This document shows positions 5,117-6,705 of a stretch of DNA of 6,705 nucleotides, in pieces. The notes under the pieces were generated by a model. That model worked only from the letters and a program-made list of their open reading frames with translations. It was not told the DNA's origin and made no database searches. A program made the position numbers and the translations under genes. This DNA is from Pseudomonadota bacterium (GTDB taxonomy: Bacteria; Pseudomonadota; Alphaproteobacteria; Rhizobiales; Beijerinckiaceae), in the NCBI GenBank assembly GCA_021812505.1, contig JAKANG010000084.1, positions 1 through 6,705 of the forward strand, given 5' to 3'. Position 1 is the stretch's first letter. Every line of letters starts with the position of its first letter.

Positions 5117-6701
5117 CGCTGAGCGATTCTTCCGCGCCGATCCGCGCCCGCCGCGCCCTGAAGCGGCGATAATCCCGCAGCAGGTTGCGCGCCACCGGAC
5201 GCAGGGCGGCGTCAGCGAGGCCGAGCAGCAGCCCGGTCGCCGGGCTCGCGCCGAGCAAGACGGCGCCCAATCCGACGCATGATCCGCTGAAGGCGGCGGG
5301 CGCGAGTTTTGTCCGCAGATTGCGTTTCAGCGCGGTCCAGTTCGCCGTCTCGGTCGCCGGCGGTGCGGCCGCTTCGTCGGACGACGCCGCAGCGCTTGTG
5401 TCGATCAGGCCGAAGGCCACGGTTTCATTGGTGATCCTGTCGATCAGGATGAAGCCGCCGAGATCGCGGTTGTCGCGATAATCGCCGAGGATCATCGGCC
5501 GGTCGAAGCGGATCGTGGCAAGGCCGATTTCGTTCAGGCCGAGCGGCCGCGCCCGCGCCGGCTCGAACGTGTGGATGTCGACCAGGTGATGGACCTGGGC
5601 GATGGTCGCATTGGCGACGCGCGCGCCGAGCTTGACGATATAGGACGCGCCCGGATGCATGTCGGTTTCGGCCGTCCACAGCAGACGCGCCTGAATCTCG
5701 GTTGCGACCGCCGGCCTCTGCGTCGCCGCGACCAGGACGTCGCCGCGCGAGGCATCGATCTCGTCCGCCAACGTCAACGTCACTGACTGTCCGGCGACGG
5801 CCAGATCGAGGTCGCCGTCGGCGGTGACGATCCGCTGCACGCGACTGGTCTTGCCTGAGGGCATTGAGGCGATTTCGTCGCCGACGTGGACAGCGCCGCT
5901 CGCCACCCAGCCTGAAAAGCCGCGAAAATTGAGATCGGGGCGATTGACCCATTGCACCGGGAAGCGGAACGACGCCTCAGAGCTGCGGTCACCGGCGGTT
6001 TCGATATTTTCGAGCAGCGGCAGGAGCGGTTCGCCCTGGAACCAGGCCGTGCGCTCGGACAGCGAGGCGATGTTGTCGCCGTTGAGCGCCGAGATCGGCA
6101 GCGGCGCGATGGTGCGGAAGTTCAGGTCGCGCGCCATGTCGCGATAGGCGGCGACGATTTCGTTGAAGCGCGCCTCGCTGTAATCGACGAGGTCCATCTT
6201 GTTGATCGCGAGCGCCACGTCGCGCACGCCGAGCATCGAGACGATGAAGGAATGGCGCCGCGTCTGCGGCAATATCCCCTTGCGCGCGTCGATCAGGATG
6301 ATCGCGAGATCGGCGGTGGAGGCGCCGGTCGCCATGTTGCGCGTATATTGCTCATGGCCGGGCGTGTCGGCGACGATGAACGAGCGCTTGTCTGTGCGGA
6401 AATAACGATAGGCGACGTCAATGGTGATGCCCTGCTCGCGCTCCGCTGCGAGACCGTCCACCAGCAAGGCGAAATCGAGCGCGCCGTTCTGTGTGCCGAA
6501 TTTTTTCGAGTCGCGGTCGAGCGCGGCGAGCTGGTCCTCGGCGATCATCCGCGAGTCGTAGAGCATGCGCCCGATCAGCGTCGATTTGCCGTCGTCCACC
6601 GAGCCGCAGGTGATGAAGCGCAGCAGCGCCTTTTCGCCCGCGCGCGGCGCGGCAAGCGGCGCGGCATGAGCAAGGTCTTTCTCCGCCAGAGCATAAGCCA
6701 T
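5100..6701 (-). CDS. cysN: Sulfate adenylyltransferase GTPase subunit CysN, with unusual C-terminal extension
   Basis: CysN is the cytosolic GTPase subunit that, with CysD, makes adenosine 5'-phosphosulfate from ATP and sulfate. The 533 residues carry all G motifs: GSVDDGKST (33-41), GITID (91-95), DTPGH (112-116), NKMD (167-170) and SAL (204-206). Two beta-barrel domains of the EF-Tu type follow, to about residue 435 (FRGFSGWVASGAVHVGDEI, RFDRPMILGDYRDNRDLGGFILID). From about 452 comes an extension: TANWTALKRNLRTKLAP, a hydrophobic Gly/Ala/Leu stretch of about 30 residues, then a strongly basic RDYRRFRARRARI end. No P-loop of an APS kinase (CysC) is there, so this is not a NodQ-like CysNC fusion. 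ATG at 6701 shares its A with a TGA (TGATG), implying translational coupling to an upstream gene, presumably cysD, beyond the edge. Confidence 0.95.
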   Translation of the reverse strand: MAYALAEKDLAHAAPLAAPRAGEKALLRFITCGSVDDGKSTLIGRMLYDSRMIAEDQLAALDRDSKKFGTQNGALDFALLVDGLAAEREQGITIDVAYRYFRTDKRSFIVADTPGHEQYTRNMATGASTADLAIILIDARKGILPQTRRHSFIVSMLGVRDVALAINKMDLVDYSEARFNEIVAAYRDMARDLNFRTIAPLPISALNGDNIASLSERTAWFQGEPLLPLLENIETAGDRSSEASFRFPVQWVNRPDLNFRGFSGWVASGAVHVGDEIASMPSGKTSRVQRIVTADGDLDLAVAGQSVTLTLADEIDASRGDVLVAATQRPAVATEIQARLLWTAETDMHPGASYIVKLGARVANATIAQVHHLVDIHTFEPARARPLGLNEIGLATIRFDRPMILGDYRDNRDLGGFILIDRITNETVAFGLIDTSAAASSDEAAAPPATETANWTALKRNLRTKLAPAAFSGSCVGLGAVLLGASPATGLLLGLADAALRPVARNLLRDYRRFRARRARIGAEESLSDGGGI

Positions 6702-6705
6702 CAGA

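Overview
The window is GC-rich, densely coded DNA of alphaproteobacterial character, most likely from the Hyphomicrobiales (rhizobia/methylotroph-like). This rests on a thiC under a TPP riboswitch, a CysN-type ATP sulfurylase subunit, a DUF3775 protein, and several small exported proteins of kinds common in that group. The lineage is an inference from gene content, since no rRNA or marker gene is present. Nine protein genes and one riboswitch are supported. Two genes touch the window edges: thiC is truncated at the left, and cysN starts only 4 bases inside the right edge.

Left region (1-1275): the 5' end of thiC (minus strand) is preceded by a clear TPP-sensing leader and a plausible promoter. 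A 355-base stretch follows without a convincing gene, and it contains a perfect 20-bp palindrome. At 1276-1488 (plus) lies a 70-residue Tat-signal protein whose mature end begins LNPQPLPPG. The following 190-base convergent gap holds several GC-rich hairpins.

Middle region (1680-3514, minus): this looks like an envelope transcription unit. Reading leftward it encodes a periplasmic L,D-transpeptidase (YkuD fold), a Spy/CpxP-like LTXXQ protein, and two tandem paralogous small secreted proteins ending in the same GDIVPVGPDLG block. The two paralogues are the least described element here. The L,D-transpeptidase and a divergent secreted protein (3513-4088, plus) appear to share one CATG palindrome as overlapping start codons, so neither has a private intergenic promoter region.

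Right region (4089-6705): a DUF3775 protein and a lipoprotein with a Gly/Tyr/Trp-rich tail run on the plus strand. They converge on cysN (minus), and the stop codons are only 3 bases apart. CysN has intact GTPase motifs. Its C-terminus is an 80-residue hydrophobic/basic extension rather than the APS kinase (CysC) domain found in many rhizobial NodQ-type fusions. Its start overlaps an upstream TGA, which fits coupling to cysD outside the window.

Together the window joins two metabolic loci (thiamin pyrimidine synthesis and sulfate activation) flanking a run of cell-envelope genes. I see no mobile element, CRISPR array, tRNA, rRNA or phage gene.
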